Shown: positions 62,435 through 64,000 of the stretch, one piece after another | Position numbering within the stretch: position 1 is the stretch's first letter | Layout: every line of letters begins with the position of its first letter | From: Nocardia sp. BMG111209 | GTDB taxonomy: Bacteria; Actinomycetota; Actinomycetes; Mycobacteriales; Mycobacteriaceae | Reading direction: 5' to 3' | Length of the DNA: 64,000 bases | NCBI RefSeq assembly: GCF_000381925.1 | Contig: NZ_KB907307.1 | Location: forward strand, 2,480,001-2,544,000 | Notes under the pieces: generated by a model | Database searches by the model: none | Told to the model about the DNA's origin: nothing | Seen by the model: only the letters and a program-made list of their open reading frames with translations | Made by a program: the position numbers and the translations under genes

Positions 62435-63303
62435 TGATCAGCCCGCTCCCGCGCCGTCACGGCATGACCGATCAGGCCGCCGACGCCGCCGTCGACCAGG
62501 CATGCCGGATACTGCGGCTGCCGTCGATCCGCTCCCAGTTCAACGACATCGTCGAAACCGCGACCCGTGACCAGATGACCTACCGGGCATTCCTGGCCGA
62601 GTTGCTGCTGGCCGAATGCGACGACCGGGGCCGCCGCCGCTCCGAACGCCGCATCCGCGCAGCCGGGTTCCCGCGCGATAAATCGTTGCGGGCGTTCGAC
62701 TTCGACGCCAACCCGAACATCGACCCCGCGGTGATCAACACCCTCGCCAACTGCGACTGGGTGCGCAAGGGCACCCCGCTTTGCCTGATCGGCGACTCCG
62801 GCACCGGCAAGAGCCATCTGCTGATCGCGCTGGGCACCGAAGCCGCGATGCGCGGCTACCGCGTGAAATACATCCTGGCAACGAAACTGGTGAACGAGCT
62901 GGTCGAAGCTGCGGACGAGAAGGTGCTGGCCAAGACGATCGCCCGCTACGGGCGAGTCGATCTGCTCTGCATCGATGAACTGGGATATATGGAGCTCGAC
63001 AAGCGTGGCGCCGAGCTGTTGTTCCAGGTCTTGACCGAGCGCGAAGAAAAGAATTCTGTCGCGATCGCCTCGAACGAGGCGTTCTCCGGCTGGTCGAACA
63101 CGTTTCCCGAACCGCGGCTCTGCGCCGCGATCGTCGACCGCCTCACCTTCGGCGGGCAGATCATCGAAACCGGCACCGACAGTTACCGTCTCACCCGCAC
63201 GGCCCTCGGCAGCGCCGCCGGACCCGCCACTGCGGCAGCGCCCCCGCCGCAGCAACCCGTATTCACCGACGCGCAGCAACAGGCCCTGGAAATAGTGCCC
63301 TGA
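62434..63303 (+). CDS. istB: IS21-family helper ATPase IstB
   Basis: 289 residues. Walker A GDSGTGKS at 120-127, Walker B LLCIDELGYM, sensor VAIASNEAFSGW. DnaC-like AAA+ protein that remodels target DNA for IstA. The C-terminal Pro/Ala/Gln-rich tail (AAAPPPQQPVFTDAQQQ) is longer than in many IstB. Confidence 0.93.
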   Translation: MISPLPRRHGMTDQAADAAVDQACRILRLPSIRSQFNDIVETATRDQMTYRAFLAELLLAECDDRGRRRSERRIRAAGFPRDKSLRAFDFDANPNIDPAVINTLANCDWVRKGTPLCLIGDSGTGKSHLLIALGTEAAMRGYRVKYILATKLVNELVEAADEKVLAKTIARYGRVDLLCIDELGYMELDKRGAELLFQVLTEREEKNSVAIASNEAFSGWSNTFPEPRLCAAIVDRLTFGGQIIETGTDSYRLTRTALGSAAGPATAAAPPPQQPVFTDAQQQALEIVP

Positions 63304-63376
63304 CCAGCGGGCTATCCACGAATTACGACACCACCCCGGCACCCGAACCCGCCGGCACCGGAAAGCACGACAACCC

Positions 63377-63640
63377 GTGACCACACACGACACCCATGCC
63401 CACCCCGGCCCCTTCTTTTCCGGTCTCACCGTCGACGACGCGATCGAACTCGCCGAAATGCTGACGTTCATCGACGACTGGCTAACCGGCAGCGATCCGG
63501 CTATCGCGCGGTCCTTCCACGCGTTCGTCGGCACGGACGGCTACACACTCACCGACCTGCAGGCCGACCTGAACCGGTTCGCCACCCTGTTCAACGGCCA
63601 TCAGATCCCGGCCCACGACCCCCACACCGAACCTTTCTGA
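63377..63640 (+). CDS. Small accessory protein of the IS21 element
   Basis: 87 residues from GTG 63377, acidic and His-rich at the N-terminus (THDTHAHPGPFFSGLTVDDA), then LAEMLTFIDDWLTGS. A similar small ORF is often found after istB in actinobacterial IS21 relatives; role unknown. A stray repeat unit (CTATCCACGAATTACGACACC-like, about 63312) separates it from istB. Confidence 0.6.
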   Translation: MTTHDTHAHPGPFFSGLTVDDAIELAEMLTFIDDWLTGSDPAIARSFHAFVGTDGYTLTDLQADLNRFATLFNGHQIPAHDPHTEPF

Positions 63641-63673
63641 CACGCCCGGCGAACCTGACACGCCGACCGGGGT

Positions 63674-63755
63674 GACGTCAAAATTCACGGATAAACCCAC
63701 CCCGGATCGGCCCCAACTGACGCCAGAATTCACGGATAAGTGGTGTCAGAATTCG
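63674..63755 (-). repeat. Right-end repeat units of the IS21 element
   Basis: Read on the minus strand: CGAATTCTGACACC (end at about 63755), TGAATTCTGGCGTC, and TGAATTTTGACGTC, the inner two preceded by TTATCC or TTTATCC. They mirror the left-end units and define the right boundary. Confidence 0.72.
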
Positions 63756-64000
63756 TACTTACGGCCAGATGGCGATATCGCCGAATATCGTGCTGCTCGC
63801 GGTGTCGTGGATGGTCGCGCAGCTCGGGTGGAGCGCTGCGGCGAATTCGCTGTTGCTCAGCCAGGCGGACCGGCTCCCCGAGCACCAGCGCGGGAAGGTT
63901 GCCGGCCTGAGCGGTGTCGTCCAGATGGTCGCGGCGGTCGCCGGCACGGCGATCGCGTCGGGATTCATCGGCAACACCCTGCTGGTCTTCGTGGTTCCCG
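63756..64000 (+). pseudogene. MFS transporter, internal and distal part, cut by IS21 and by the window edge
   Basis: Open frame to the window end (from ATG 63769): NIVLLAVSWMVAQLGWSAAA, DRLPEHQRGKVAGLSG and GFIGNTLLVFVVP match mid-protein MFS helices and the loop with the RG motif. The start and the first helices are missing and the IS element sits immediately upstream. It is in the same orientation as the fragment at 60498, so the two are probably parts of one gene with some sequence between them lost. Confidence 0.7.

Larger units (their letters stand above)
60648..63755 (+). mobile_element. IS21-family insertion sequence
   Basis: About 3.1 kb: istA, istB and a small accessory ORF, bounded by inverted ends TGAATTACGACACC (left) and, read on the other strand, CGAATTCTGACACC (right). 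Repeat units of the form GAATTNNGACACC recur inside both ends, as in IS21. I could not find a clear target-site duplication, so the exact ends are uncertain by a few bases. Confidence 0.85.

Noticed and set aside
1..64000. CRISPR array, rRNA operon, prophage or conjugation module
   Set aside because: I saw no regularly spaced repeats, no rRNA-like sequence and no capsid, terminase, relaxase or integrase genes.

Overview
The window is high-GC actinomycete DNA. Several traits point to a mycolate actinomycete, most likely Nocardia or a close relative; this is inference from gene content, not a database match. They are a six-gene mce cassette with YrbE permeases, mycofactocin-type short-chain dehydrogenases, an F420-type luciferase-like oxidoreductase, many FadE/EchA/FadD-type genes, frequent GTG/TTG starts and overlapping stop/start codons. 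I see no rRNA, CRISPR array or phage module.

Region 1 (1-33 kb) is a catabolic island. It holds a cytochrome P450, a Rieske oxygenase, a luciferase-like F420 oxidoreductase, three amidohydrolase-2 proteins, three SDRs, acyl-CoA dehydrogenases (including an adjacent pair resembling a two-subunit FadE), enoyl-CoA hydratases, a thiolase, four acyl-CoA ligases, an aldehyde dehydrogenase, an MFS exporter and two paralogous TetR regulators. Together they look like oxygenase-initiated, CoA-thioester-based breakdown of a cyclic or branched hydrophobic compound. Classical cholesterol-ring genes (kstD, hsaA-D, kshB) are not seen, so the substrate is open. Most promoters in this region carry a shared 15-bp palindrome (CNGTAWNNNWTACNG), suggesting one TetR-controlled regulon. 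The region is littered with gene relics: a broken acyl-CoA dehydrogenase, the tail of an enoyl-CoA hydratase, pieces of an aldehyde dehydrogenase and of a hydroxyisobutyrate-type dehydrogenase, and a hydratase with its active-site core deleted.

Region 2 (33-42.2 kb) is an Mce lipid/steroid importer locus with an unusual layout: mceA-F plus one Mce-associated protein on the minus strand, and the two yrbE permease genes divergent on the plus strand. mceB carries a frameshift. Region 3 (42-53 kb) is miscellaneous: a regulator with two MerR domains, a DUF6194-like protein, an unknown protein, a CGNR zinc-finger regulator divergent from an MFS transporter, a Tat-exported sulfatase, a tRNA Gly-Cys-Val cluster with its terminator, a lone tRNA-Val(CAC), a transposase relic, and a 929-residue fusion of an unrecognised cytoplasmic domain, one membrane helix and a periplasmic-binding-protein fold.

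Region 4 (53-60.3 kb) is the most intriguing. A tightly coupled minus-strand operon encodes a 34-aa membrane peptide, a NorD-like VWA protein, a NorQ/CbbQ-like AAA+ ATPase, a 42-aa membrane peptide, a polytopic membrane protein rich in His/Asp/Glu, a second small membrane protein and a dehydrogenase that is a close paralogue of the one at 4.7 kb. No norCB is present, so the MoxR/VWA pair probably matures some other membrane metalloenzyme. A TetR gene follows, and a divergent mycofactocin-type SDR shares the promoter region, which holds two identical TGACTCAAGTCA operators. Region 5 (60.4-64 kb) is an IS21-family element (istA, istB, accessory ORF, repeated end units) that appears to have interrupted an MFS transporter gene.
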